64,000 bases of DNA from a virus, in the IMG/VR virus record IMGVR_UViG_3300043540_000091, positions 1-64,000 of that record; one strand, 5' to 3'. Every line of letters begins with the position of its first letter. Positions within the stretch are counted from its first letter, which is position 1. Position numbers and translations under genes: made by a program. The notes beneath the pieces were generated by a model, which saw only the letters and a program-made list of their open reading frames with translations, ran no database searches and was not told the DNA's origin. Below are positions 42,656-51,790 of the stretch, in pieces.

Positions 42656-43837
42656 CTAATACGTCCTGAGTACCTGGATACCAGACGTAAGTTCGAGTGG
42701 ATGTATGATGATGCCTGCGTCCTCGGCGGAGATGGCCGGTCCGAACGATGACAGTTTCTTGAACGTGGGTTCATCGATCTCCACATGTGGCTCGTTTGAG
42801 CTAGACGTAGGTCCTATAGGAGACGTCGCGGCCATGAGGTGAGTCAGCTTCTCTGGCATCCCATGGACCACCAAGACGTGCTTCTTGCGGCCAACGGCTG
42901 CGATCTCTTGAGGAACGAACACGAGCTTTGACGATTGGATCGGAACGGAGGCATCGTGCGCGGACACCAGCTCGTGCAGCTTAGGATGCTGTGCGGCGGC
43001 CATCGGCCCAAAGTTCTTTACCACCATGCGAAATGGCTTGCCGTCATCGCTAGACGTACGTCCATATACCGTGACGGGGTACGACAAGATGAGATCCTTC
43101 TGGACCGGTTCTGCCTTCTTAAGTGACGGATCTTTTATGAAGCTGTTTGCCCAATGCACCGCGTCCTGAGTCATGTCTCGACTGCGGACGATCTTCTTGC
43201 CGGAGATCTTCTGAGCGTGCGCGGCCATGGTCGTCCCGATACCTTTACGACGATGAAGTCTGTTCACCTCGAAGTTGAACGGCATCAGGTCGCCGGACGG
43301 CGTATGGGTTACAGCCAAGAAACCAACCTGCTTCCCGCCACGTATAGCCTTGACGATGAAGTCGTGATTCTTTGGGTTGAACGCGCCTGGATCAACCGCA
43401 AACGATTCGACCTTGATCTTTGTAGCGGACTTCTCAACAGGCTCAGGCTTCTTCATCGTGTGGTTCATCCATTCCACGAGGATGTTACGTTCTTTTGGAA
43501 TGTGAAGGCTGTCGTGCGACGTCGGATCAAGGAACTTGAAGGTGACGAACTCTGAGTCAGGATCTGCGCCAGCATACGGGCTGAAGCCTTCCGGATACTC
43601 ACACGAGAACAGGTGAACGTGGGCGTCTCCATACATGTTCTCGTGCATGTGGTCGAGCTTAACTCCCTTGAGTCCAGTCTCTTCCTCGAGTTCGCGTGAC
43701 GCGGCTTCGCTGTCGATCTCGCCGCTCTTCGCATGTCCACCTGCCAATGCCCACCTATGATTGTCACGACGAAGGCCGTGCAGAAATAGGTTCGGCATCT
43801 CAGGATGTCTGATTGCGATGGCGACGATCTTCTTCAT
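42656..43837 (-). CDS. Nudix hydrolase - GNAT acetyltransferase fusion
   Basis: 393 residues. The Nudix box GX5EX7REUXEEXGU is intact (GGHAKSGEIDSEAASREL then EEETGL, about 36-59). After the linker KKPEPVEKSATK (about 128-139) comes a GNAT-like domain with the acetyl-CoA loop RRKGIGTTMAAHAQK (about 200-214). After a second linker KKAEPVQKD (about 238-246) is an unassigned C-terminal domain. Both linkers contain the proposed cleavage motif, so it may be a polyprotein of three pieces. The ATG overlaps the upstream stop (TAATG). Its location among neck genes is unusual for a metabolic enzyme. Confidence 0.75.
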   Translation of the reverse strand: MKKIVAIAIRHPEMPNLFLHGLRRDNHRWALAGGHAKSGEIDSEAASRELEEETGLKGVKLDHMHENMYGDAHVHLFSCEYPEGFSPYAGADPDSEFVTFKFLDPTSHDSLHIPKERNILVEWMNHTMKKPEPVEKSATKIKVESFAVDPGAFNPKNHDFIVKAIRGGKQVGFLAVTHTPSGDLMPFNFEVNRLHRRKGIGTTMAAHAQKISGKKIVRSRDMTQDAVHWANSFIKDPSLKKAEPVQKDLILSYPVTVYGRTSSDDGKPFRMVVKNFGPMAAAQHPKLHELVSAHDASVPIQSSKLVFVPQEIAAVGRKKHVLVVHGMPEKLTHLMAATSPIGPTSSSNEPHVEIDEPTFKKLSSFGPAISAEDAGIIIHPLELTSGIQVLRTY

Positions 43838-44796
43838 TAAGGGTCTTCCTCCATCTTCCATCCCTGCGACTGAGCGTAGATCTGGTATTCATCTGGAGTG
43901 CGCGGACCGTCAATGATCCTGATGCCGCCCTTGATACCTTGGATCTTGGGAGCTGCGTACTTGATGAAGTTAGCTTCTACCTGGCCCGACAAGCTCATCG
44001 AGCAGCTGTATACACGCTCAGCTCCGTTGAAGTGCGGGTTCTCATCGATAGACCCAAGAGTGAAGGTCGATAGCTCGAATCCTCTACGCTCAAGATACGC
44101 TTCTTTGTAGCGGAGGAAGATGTACTGCGCGATCTGTCTAAGCCATATCGCCTGATTAAGATCAGACTCGGCGTGCAGGCCTATGGCGAACTGCTCTTCG
44201 AGGAAGGTCAGTTCCTTGTTCAGGTTCCACAGCGCGGTGGGCGGTACTACGTACGCATTGGTGAAGTCATCGTCGATGCCAGGTGTTATGAGGAACGCCT
44301 TTGGTCCGAGAACGGCGTTGATCACGTATGCCTTACTCGAACGCTTGGACACAAGATACTGCCCTGGCAACATGTTCGTGGTGTCGATGTTGTCGGGCAG
44401 GGTGAAGAGCCCCTTCTGCTTGTTGTACGCCTTAGGAGTGAACTCTGTATATGTCACCTGGATCTGCTTCGTGATATCGATCGGATCAAAATCTTCCTCT
44501 GATCCGATGTCCGCGAGTGAGTCTCGCTCTGTCATCTCTCTTGAGGAGGTGCGTACCACGGTAATGCAAGGGAAGCGAGGGGTGTCGACGCGGTTGACCA
44601 GGTAGACATCGATGTTGTTGCCAAGGAACCACTCCCTCGCACGTTGGATCTCCTTGTGACCATAGTCTAGTCGAGCGAGAGGATCGTTCGCGAGATCTGC
44701 GAAGATGTCGTCCAAGATCCAGTTGTTCTTGCGCAGGTCGGCAAGCGCTCCCTCGATCATGGTCTTGATAAGGATGTCAGTCGCGAGTATTCCCAT
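43837..44796 (-). CDS. Neck / tail-completion protein candidate
   Basis: 319 residues, alpha/beta, without low complexity. Position between the gp10-like protein and the Nudix fusion, and length, suggest a head-tail joining or tail terminator protein. Contains YVVPPTALWNLNKELTF and ends MEEDP. No family can be named with certainty. Confidence 0.5.
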   Translation of the reverse strand: MGILATDILIKTMIEGALADLRKNNWILDDIFADLANDPLARLDYGHKEIQRAREWFLGNNIDVYLVNRVDTPRFPCITVVRTSSREMTERDSLADIGSEEDFDPIDITKQIQVTYTEFTPKAYNKQKGLFTLPDNIDTTNMLPGQYLVSKRSSKAYVINAVLGPKAFLITPGIDDDFTNAYVVPPTALWNLNKELTFLEEQFAIGLHAESDLNQAIWLRQIAQYIFLRYKEAYLERRGFELSTFTLGSIDENPHFNGAERVYSCSMSLSGQVEANFIKYAAPKIQGIKGGIRIIDGPRTPDEYQIYAQSQGWKMEEDP

Positions 44797-44797
44797 G

Positions 44798-45772
44798 TTA
44801 TTGTCCTAACGTCTCCTCGATATTCTTCACTATCGTCTCCCACTGCGCGTTCGCATGGTCATACGCCTTCTGAAGAAAGTTTGCAGGCTCGACTGCGGGA
44901 TACATCCATCGATTCTCTTGCTTATGCTTCGACGATATAACCCTGAAGACAACCGTCTCCTTCTTAACAGAACCCTTCTTGGTCGCGGCGATCTTAGCAG
45001 CGTCGCGCTTGTTCGTTACGAGCTTGCCCTTGTCATACACGTTCTGAAAGACTGCGGCTCCCTGTAATTTGAATATACCAGAATGAGGGCGAAGGCCAGT
45101 CCTGGCCGCCTCCGTTTCCGTTCGCGGTCTGGAATAGATCACGCCAGGAGCATAGCCAGCGGCGTCATGTGGACGTATGTCCAGCTTCCTGATCAACCCA
45201 AGCTTAGGAGTATTGTCCAGGTTCTTCTCGATCTTTGTCAGATTGATCTTGTTCTGCTTGGTGTAATCTCGCACGATCTGTGACAAGGCAGGGTGAGAAG
45301 CGGTATCCTTCTTGTTGGAGGTCTCTTTGAACGGGATGGCCCTGTACAGAGATCCATCCTTCGCGCGTTTTACTCCACGGGCACCTGGCTTCAATAGCCA
45401 TTCTCCCATGAATGTTTCCTTACGGCCCTCTTCCAGCCAGCGTGCGCGTTCGTCAATCTCAACTACCCACAGTCCATCACCGACCTTGATCCAGCGAAGG
45501 TACTTTGGGACCTGGTCTACGTGAGGATCGTTGGTAGATCTGCTGGACGCGTCCTTGCCGAACTCGCCCGTACCAAGGTAGAAGTTACGCTTGAAGTCAT
45601 CGTCCTTCCATTTCTCCTTGGTTAAGCCGATGATGTATGCGTGGGAGGCTTTAGACAGAAGCTCGACTTGCTGGACGACTACGTCTTCGACAAGCTCGCG
45701 TGCGAGTCTTACCTTCGCAGCGATCTCGTCTACGTTTACCCTGAATCTAAAGAGGCCCTTCATGTCGTTCAT
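44798..45772 (-). CDS. HK97-gp10-like neck protein candidate
   Basis: 324 residues. The C-terminal MYPAVEPANFLQKAYDHA segment is typical of HK97 gp10/tail-completion proteins (P-a-x-P-F-L-x-x-A), and the N-terminal helices fit. It is longer than the usual 130-180 residues because of a central basic insertion. It would join tail to head. TAATG overlap with the upstream gene. Confidence 0.65.
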   Translation of the reverse strand: MNDMKGLFRFRVNVDEIAAKVRLARELVEDVVVQQVELLSKASHAYIIGLTKEKWKDDDFKRNFYLGTGEFGKDASSRSTNDPHVDQVPKYLRWIKVGDGLWVVEIDERARWLEEGRKETFMGEWLLKPGARGVKRAKDGSLYRAIPFKETSNKKDTASHPALSQIVRDYTKQNKINLTKIEKNLDNTPKLGLIRKLDIRPHDAAGYAPGVIYSRPRTETEAARTGLRPHSGIFKLQGAAVFQNVYDKGKLVTNKRDAAKIAATKKGSVKKETVVFRVISSKHKQENRWMYPAVEPANFLQKAYDHANAQWETIVKNIEETLGQ

Positions 45773-46962
45773 TAGGTAGCACCTTGATCACCGGCCTTCG
45801 AGTTGTGCGACTCGACTGATATGGCGTTACCTTTATCGTCTTGCACTTGCCCTGCTGCGACGGAACGCCACTTGGCCTTGCCATCGACGATCACCTTCTT
45901 CTTGCGGTTCTTAACTGTTCCGACAGGATACCGAATCTTGAGAGCCTTGTTCAGCTCTTCGGTCAGCGACGTGACTTCAAACTTCTTGGTGCTGCCTTCC
46001 TTGCGGCTCTTCACCATACCAACAAGCTTGTGGATCAGCGTGACTACCTTCTTGAATGCCTCTGGATTCTTATCGTGAAGCTCCATCAGCTTCGGCATGC
46101 GATCCTGCACGTCGGCCAGGAGCTTGCCAAGCTTCTCATTGTCATCTCCAGAATCATCGTCAGATTCACTGTCCGACTCGTCTGAATCATCGTCGCTCTT
46201 GGACTTGGAGCTGTCTTCCGAGTCTTCGGAATCACTGGACTTCTCCTTTGACTCAGTCTTCGGCTTGTCGCTCTTCTTCTCGCCGGACAGGGCTTCGAGC
46301 AAGCTGTCAGGCCCTTCACCTTGTTGTTGTTGCTCAGCCTGCTGCTGTTGTTGTTGCATCATCTGCTGCATCTCCTGAGCAGGTCCCATCAACTGCGATA
46401 CCGTAGCTTGGATGAGCTGATTCTCTGCCTCGAGAGCTTGCTGCGGATTAAGGCCAGGGACGTACTTGCCGACAGAATCTTTGCTCGAATCTGCCTTGGG
46501 AGACGGTGGATGAGTCTCGTCGAACAGATTCGGCTGGAAGTTGAAGGAATCATCCTCGATCTGGAGACTCTTCTTCATCTCGTCGTATGACTCATCTTTG
46601 GGATCGTACAGCTCGATGTCGTTCGTGTATACAGACTTCTTTGCGGCCAACGCAGCCTCTCTCAGATTGAGGCCCATGCCGACAGCCATGAGCATGCCGA
46701 ACACCTTCTTGTATCCTGCGAGGATCAGCGGGAGTTCTTCTGCTACTGTGACGGGAAGTTCTAGGATCTGACGTTCGTAGGTCGACAGCTTTACCTGTCC
46801 ACCGCGCTCGCCGACGAGCTTGTTGACCTTATCAGCGACAGACTTCAGTTGATAGTCTAGGCCTTGAGCTTCGGACAGATAGCCGCTGTCGACCAGATCT
46901 CTGATCTTGTCGGCTACGCCGTCCGTTATGATCATTACCCAAACTGATGTCTGCGTTGACAT
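45772..46962 (-). CDS. Acidic Ser/Asp- and Gln-rich protein
   Basis: 396 residues. A helical N-terminal domain (about 1-150) is followed by a poly-Gln-rich stretch (MQQMMQQQQQQAEQQQQ, about 195), a 60-residue Ser/Asp/Glu/Lys disordered stretch (about 220-280) and a basic C-terminal domain. The acidic block contains repeated SD/SED units that could bind metal or mimic DNA. AGGAG precedes the ATG. It lies among head-neck genes; role unknown. Confidence 0.6.
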   Translation of the reverse strand: MSTQTSVWVMIITDGVADKIRDLVDSGYLSEAQGLDYQLKSVADKVNKLVGERGGQVKLSTYERQILELPVTVAEELPLILAGYKKVFGMLMAVGMGLNLREAALAAKKSVYTNDIELYDPKDESYDEMKKSLQIEDDSFNFQPNLFDETHPPSPKADSSKDSVGKYVPGLNPQQALEAENQLIQATVSQLMGPAQEMQQMMQQQQQQAEQQQQGEGPDSLLEALSGEKKSDKPKTESKEKSSDSEDSEDSSKSKSDDDSDESDSESDDDSGDDNEKLGKLLADVQDRMPKLMELHDKNPEAFKKVVTLIHKLVGMVKSRKEGSTKKFEVTSLTEELNKALKIRYPVGTVKNRKKKVIVDGKAKWRSVAAGQVQDDKGNAISVESHNSKAGDQGAT

Positions 46963-46976
46963 CGGATCTCCTCATC

Positions 46977-48917
46977 TTAGATACCGTGGTTCTTCTTGAT
47001 CAGCAGCCTTGCTTTAAGAGTCAAGAGGAACATCTTCACTGCTTCTGGATCGGCATCCTTGTCAAACTCAAGTCCGTACGTTCCATCGCTCTTTCGGATG
47101 GCATGAACGAACTTGGCCGGATGCCCTTCCTCGTCCTTCTTCAGAACTCTGAAACATGCGCACGGAGTAAACTCAGGGTTACCGTCTTCGCCCTTCACGA
47201 ACTCGGGCTTGCCACATTCCGGACAGGTAGACTTGAAGAGCATCTCTTCTGTGGCGATCTCGGTCTTGCCGAGCTTGCTACGGAAGTAGTCGCTCTTGGT
47301 CATATTCGGCTTCATGGTCGGGTTCTTCGGCTTCATAGCGCCTGGAGTCTGAGGAGGTTTGTACCCGCCGGTACCAGACATCTGAGCTTGCTTGGCTGCA
47401 GAGGCCTGCGGATTATTGCCAGCCGGTACCGGAGGTTTGGGAGGCTGCGGAGCGTGAGGAGCCTTCGGCTGACCTGCGCCTTTCGGCATCTCCGCCTTGC
47501 CCATCTCTTCCTTCTTGACGTGCTCGGGAAGATCTCTACCTTTAGACTCCTGATCCCAGTGATGAACAGCTTCCTTGCCGCCGAGAGCCTTGGTCCCAGC
47601 ATCGGTGTGAGCCCAGCGACGCTGAGCATCTGAAGCGTATGGCTTGGACAGAAGTTCTGACTTCGGAAGGTTTGGCTTAGGCATCTTCTTATACTGAAGA
47701 AGATCTCTCTGGCGTCCCCAGAATGCAAGAGGAGATTGTCTGCTGTCGCCTCTGGCCTTCGGATGAAGATGTTCGTTTGTTCCAGACGGCTTGACAGCTG
47801 CGTCAGCTCGCTCTTGTCGAATCTTACGCTTCTCTCTGTCGGATGGACCAGACTCGAGCTTGGCCTTCTCCATCTCTTCCTTCTTGATACCATCAGAAGA
47901 CATGCGCTGCTCTATGCCGGTCTGTTGTTCCTTCTGTGTGGCAGCCATGCGCGGAGACGCGATGTTGCGAGATGCCTGCTGGTTTGCTGCCTTGTTGCCA
48001 TCAGTCGCAGTGGACATGGCTTGCTTAGCCATCTTACCTTCAGCGGCATCTTCGCCTTCCTTGACCTTCTTAGGTTCTGGGCCTTCCTGAGCAAGCTTCT
48101 GAGTAGGTTCTGCTTTATGGTCACGGACCTCGAGGATGGACTGTTGCTTCTCTTTGATTGCAGGATTCGCGGCGATTGCCTTGATGTCAGCCTTGTTCTT
48201 CTCTTCTGGAGTCTGAGCGTTCTCACGCTTCTGCGGATCGCCCTCGACTTCCTTCTCAGATACCTTATCCAACTCGTCCTCCAGCTTCCTGCCAAACATA
48301 TGGCGAGCGGTCAACGAGTCGACTAGCTTGCCTATTACTGCTGTAAGTTCGCGCACGTTTGCGTGCGACATCTCCCACTTGATCTGTTCAGGATCGCTCG
48401 CAGGCTTAACGTTGGCAAGCTCTATCATTTGGTGTAACGCGGAGAACTCAGGCTTCTTACCTTCCTCAGAGTGCTTCTCCTCAGAGATTTCCAAGGCCTT
48501 TTCGTGATCATAGACCTTTGCTACTTCAGGCTTATTAGCTTCACCGAACTCATCATACAACTCGCCGACCGTCATGAGGTGGGCAGACGCTGCGGGAAGG
48601 GACTGCTTCTCGAACGAATGAATAACTCGACCGCCCGACACAAACTCGGCGCGGTACTGGTCGATGTCCTGCTTCTCAAAGTGGATGGCGATGTCGTCGC
48701 GACCAGGGAACTTGACGTCCTTGATCTCACCTGGTTTCATGGGCTTGATCGTTTGGATAAGCCACGACAGGATGGTACGCGGGACGACGATGAGAGGAAG
48801 GTAGTATTCCAAAGGATCTACGACAGCCTGAGTCCGTTGCTTATAGATGGCCTTCTCGAGAGTCTCGTACCCTCGATCACCAAGCATGGCTTTAAGCAAC
48901 TTCTGGCTGTCGTTCAT
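46977..48917 (-). CDS. Linker-rich multidomain protein with zinc ribbon
   Basis: 646 residues from the ATG with AAGGA upstream. A folded N-terminal domain (about 1-130) leads into 400 residues of charged, Pro-rich disordered sequence containing PKPNLPKSE (about 410) and HVKKEEMGKAEMPKG, then a C-terminal domain with a zinc ribbon (CPECGKPEF ... CACF, about 563-590) and a short beta-alpha part. YFRSKLGK at about 545 also occurs as YFRSKLKK in the 766-residue protein. Many hydrophobic-x-K-(S/A/T) sites, including LFKS just before the zinc ribbon, could release the C-terminal domain. Confidence 0.55.
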   Translation of the reverse strand: MNDSQKLLKAMLGDRGYETLEKAIYKQRTQAVVDPLEYYLPLIVVPRTILSWLIQTIKPMKPGEIKDVKFPGRDDIAIHFEKQDIDQYRAEFVSGGRVIHSFEKQSLPAASAHLMTVGELYDEFGEANKPEVAKVYDHEKALEISEEKHSEEGKKPEFSALHQMIELANVKPASDPEQIKWEMSHANVRELTAVIGKLVDSLTARHMFGRKLEDELDKVSEKEVEGDPQKRENAQTPEEKNKADIKAIAANPAIKEKQQSILEVRDHKAEPTQKLAQEGPEPKKVKEGEDAAEGKMAKQAMSTATDGNKAANQQASRNIASPRMAATQKEQQTGIEQRMSSDGIKKEEMEKAKLESGPSDREKRKIRQERADAAVKPSGTNEHLHPKARGDSRQSPLAFWGRQRDLLQYKKMPKPNLPKSELLSKPYASDAQRRWAHTDAGTKALGGKEAVHHWDQESKGRDLPEHVKKEEMGKAEMPKGAGQPKAPHAPQPPKPPVPAGNNPQASAAKQAQMSGTGGYKPPQTPGAMKPKNPTMKPNMTKSDYFRSKLGKTEIATEEMLFKSTCPECGKPEFVKGEDGNPEFTPCACFRVLKKDEEGHPAKFVHAIRKSDGTYGLEFDKDADPEAVKMFLLTLKARLLIKKNHGI

Positions 48918-48926
48918 GAACAATCC

Positions 48927-49325
48927 TTAAGTGTTTGAGCCGCTGTTCGGATTGTACTCAAGCTCATCGGAGATCTCATATCCGAAGCAGGTCGCTGCGG
49001 ATGCTATGATGAACAAGTCTGAACCCATGGCTATGATGGTGTAAGCGTTCGGAGTCAGAGCGATACCATCAGCGCCGCCGGTGGGAGCAGTCACTGACGA
49101 GTTAGGTCCAGTCTTTGCCCAAGCCACAGATGACGAGTTGTTGTAAACCGCTATCAACCTGCCCATCTTGGAGGCTGCTTTGGCAGCATTCAATGCTCCC
49201 ATGATCGAGACTTTTCCAAGGATAGGGCCTAAGGTCTTAAGTGCTCCAGATTCCTGGTTAAAAGAGTAGTCAGTGGCCGTTGAGCCAACTCTATCCTGAC
49301 TAGCTTTTGATCGCTTCATGTTCAT
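48927..49325 (-). CDS. Small virion-like protein
   Basis: 132 residues: short basic N-terminus, then an Ala/Ser/Gly-rich beta pattern with SSSVAWAKTGP and GGADGIALTPNAYTIIAMGSD, as in small capsid decoration proteins. GGAGA lies six bases before the ATG. Role inferred from composition and location. Confidence 0.5.
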   Translation of the reverse strand: MNMKRSKASQDRVGSTATDYSFNQESGALKTLGPILGKVSIMGALNAAKAASKMGRLIAVYNNSSSVAWAKTGPNSSVTAPTGGADGIALTPNAYTIIAMGSDLFIIASAATCFGYEISDELEYNPNSGSNT

Positions 49326-49347
49326 GGGAATCTCCTATATACGCTGA

Positions 49348-49356
49348 AAGATTAGG
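49348..49356 (-). promoter_or_regulatory. Late-promoter-like box before 132-residue gene
   Basis: CCTAATCTT on the minus strand, two bases after the TGA of the 302-residue gene and 22 bases before the ATG at 49325. Confidence 0.5.
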
Positions 49357-49357
49357 T

Positions 49358-50266
49358 TCATAGCATGCCGCCGTCCGGTCCAGAATCGTTTGGTCCAGTG
49401 ACTCCGCCAACGGGAGGAGCGCCTTGGAATCGCTGGTCCATGATATGCTGGTTCGGATCTCGGTTTTGGTCGCTAAGTACGTGTTCTCTAATGACTAATG
49501 CCTGAAACGGTGTACGCTGAAGCTTGCGATTGAAGGTTTCAGGATCGGTGACCTGCGAAACCCTGATCTCGTGGAGCATCCGCGCTACGATGAAGTACGG
49601 GGTATACCGGTATCGGATGGAATATACCGTACCACGGCCAAGCTTCTCGTTGAATCCTGGTCGGTCCTGGCTGATCCACTTGATGAAGCCTTCCTTGGTG
49701 ATCTCGAAGTGCGTTCCTTCCTTGTATTCCTTGCCGTCCGCGTCGATTAGGTGCTCGACGCAGGTCGCTGGATACTGAAGCTTGTCTACTCCGGTCGTGT
49801 TCGCTTCGACATACTGGAAGGCGATGACTCGGACCTCGATATCTTTGAGGTAGAATCGGTCCCACGGTGCTAGAAGAACTTCCTTGTCTGGGCAGTTCTC
49901 GTACCATAGCTGGCTCGTCACTATCGCGACGTCGTGTTTGGTCATACCCTCGACCTCTACGTTCCAGTCGGACGTATTCTGGCTAAACCACAGAGTCAGT
50001 TCGCCTACCTCCTTGTAGATGAAGCCGTCAGACGACTGGCGTTTAGACTGGACAGCATGAACGTCGCCGATGGATGCCATGCCTGACGGATCTGGTATCG
50101 CACGCATGTGGATGACTTTGACGCCCTGACCTCTGATCAGACTCTCGAATGCTTCCATGTCGAAGGACTGCTGGAACTCGCCGAGCTTGAAGATTTGCTG
50201 CATCGCATCGGTCGGCTTGGAGGCCCTGGCTCGCGGACCGCCGCGACGTTTAGGATTGTCAGCCAT
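49358..50266 (-). CDS. Structural protein, unknown
   Basis: 302 residues with a basic N-terminus (MADNPKRRGGPRARASK) and Gly/Pro tail. AAGGAGG six bases before the ATG at 50266 fixes the start. Mostly beta/alpha, no family recognised. Its position between capsid and neck genes suggests a head component. Confidence 0.55.
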   Translation of the reverse strand: MADNPKRRGGPRARASKPTDAMQQIFKLGEFQQSFDMEAFESLIRGQGVKVIHMRAIPDPSGMASIGDVHAVQSKRQSSDGFIYKEVGELTLWFSQNTSDWNVEVEGMTKHDVAIVTSQLWYENCPDKEVLLAPWDRFYLKDIEVRVIAFQYVEANTTGVDKLQYPATCVEHLIDADGKEYKEGTHFEITKEGFIKWISQDRPGFNEKLGRGTVYSIRYRYTPYFIVARMLHEIRVSQVTDPETFNRKLQRTPFQALVIREHVLSDQNRDPNQHIMDQRFQGAPPVGGVTGPNDSGPDGGML

Positions 50267-50753
50267 CTTGGTCCTCCTTGAGGTCCTCGCAGTCTTGAGC
50301 AAGAGTCACCGGACTGGAAAGAGATGTGTCTCTCACCATGGCATACCGTGAAACTGTTCCGGACTTGAGTTCTTCCATTAGGTCAGACTTTCGCATGACT
50401 TCAATGGAACCCTTATTGATGTCGTATACCATGTAGACTCCGGTCTTGTCACCGTTTGTTGACAGCGGAGTCAGGATCGCATTGCGCATCCTCTGGAACA
50501 GCTCTCCTTCTGACTTGGTAAGATCTTCAGACTTATGGAAGTCTTCCTTCCACTTGATGTCATGCTTCTTGCTGGCAAGGTACTTGGCGATGGCGCGGTG
50601 AGGAGCCGCTCCAATCGACGAGATGGAACCATCCTCGTCCTTCATGAAGAACGCGTGCAGGCCGCCCTTGGTAGCGATATACACCACCGGCTTCCCATCG
50701 GTTGTCTTGCCAGCTATAGCCTTCTTTTCGATCTGATCAGAGCTGATCTTCAT
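50259..50753 (-). CDS. Hypothetical head-region protein
   Basis: 164 residues. Contains FHKSEDLTKSEGELF and VMRKSDLMEE, three further copies of the (hydrophobic)-x-K-S-(E/D) pattern. The N-terminal half is a beta-rich domain. Overlaps neighbours by one and eight bases. Confidence 0.55.
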   Translation of the reverse strand: MKISSDQIEKKAIAGKTTDGKPVVYIATKGGLHAFFMKDEDGSISSIGAAPHRAIAKYLASKKHDIKWKEDFHKSEDLTKSEGELFQRMRNAILTPLSTNGDKTGVYMVYDINKGSIEVMRKSDLMEELKSGTVSRYAMVRDTSLSSPVTLAQDCEDLKEDQDG

Positions 50754-51790
50754 TACTTCCTCTCATTGGCGGTCTTTACGTTGTCCGCCAGCTTCTGCAT
50801 AGAAGACTTCATCGAGTCGGGCTTGACTTCATCCAGCTTCTCGTCGCGTATCCGGCCTGGATCTGGCTGAAAGTTAGAAGAGCGCATCGGATCTTCTGTG
50901 ATCTCATCTTCTCTTCGCTTGTACCAGTTCTTTACCCTCATCTTGAAGTCTTCAGATTCCACTTCAGGCATCGACTTCGACAGTCCTGTAGGTTTCCTGA
51001 ATGGATTGAGCTGGCTTATGGCGGTGAACTTATTTACATAATCGCTGCTGGACAGCTTATCCTTGGTGATGTCGCGTGGCATCAGATTGTGGCCATGCAG
51101 CCACGCATACGCAGCTCTCTGCAGGTTACCACCCTGTCTCCTTATCACATGCTGAGCAAGCCTCCTGGCCAACCCAAGCTCGATCTGCGGATTCTTCTTG
51201 AAGTGCTCGTCCAGCTGGTCGCGCGACATGTTCTCCAGCTTCGCATACTCTGGAGTCAAAGATCCGTCCATGCGCATCCTGCCAACGAGTTCCTTTACGG
51301 TAGGCTTGAGCAATCCCCACTTGCCAACCGCTCTCATCCCCTTGAACTTGCCAGATCTGATCGGTTTGTGATTGACGTTGTTGCCTCCAGAAGATTCGAT
51401 CTGCTGGATGTTCCAAAGGAAGCTGTCGCTCGGATGACTGCCGAAGTCATCTTTGGGAGCTTCTGCCTGGACAGGAGTTGCATGCATCGAAGGAGATACC
51501 ATAGGATGCGGAGCTTGTGTAACGGAAGGAACTGAAGAAGCCAGGGCAATGCCGAGTGCCGCAGCCTTGGATCTGAGAGACTTCGATATCTCGGCGTCTT
51601 CAACCCAAGACCTCATGTTGTGGCCATCTAAGTATTCAGCAATGCACTGTACTGCCTCTTTGAGAGTACTGCAGCCCATGGCGATGTCTTCGGCCATCGG
51701 GAAATGCATGTAGACCTGCGCCAGATCCTCGACATCGGAGATCTTGTACCACTGGCGTTCTCCTGGCGCGAACTCAACATACAAAATCAT
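50753..51790 (-). CDS. Virion-associated lytic transglycosylase (SLT-like)
   Basis: 345 residues. The SLT-type core lies at about 125-250: WNIQQIESSGGNNV (catalytic Glu133 in ESS), GKWGLLKPTV, a helix with LGLARRLAQHV and AAYAWLHGHN, and YVNKF. This fold cleaves peptidoglycan glycan strands. An N-terminal domain and a hydrophobic segment (about 72-90) precede it; the C-terminus is charged. Encoded among head genes, it would help the genome cross the host wall after injection. Linker sites EISKSL and GLSKSMPE flank the core. Confidence 0.75.
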   Translation of the reverse strand: MILYVEFAPGERQWYKISDVEDLAQVYMHFPMAEDIAMGCSTLKEAVQCIAEYLDGHNMRSWVEDAEISKSLRSKAAALGIALASSVPSVTQAPHPMVSPSMHATPVQAEAPKDDFGSHPSDSFLWNIQQIESSGGNNVNHKPIRSGKFKGMRAVGKWGLLKPTVKELVGRMRMDGSLTPEYAKLENMSRDQLDEHFKKNPQIELGLARRLAQHVIRRQGGNLQRAAYAWLHGHNLMPRDITKDKLSSSDYVNKFTAISQLNPFRKPTGLSKSMPEVESEDFKMRVKNWYKRREDEITEDPMRSSNFQPDPGRIRDEKLDEVKPDSMKSSMQKLADNVKTANERK

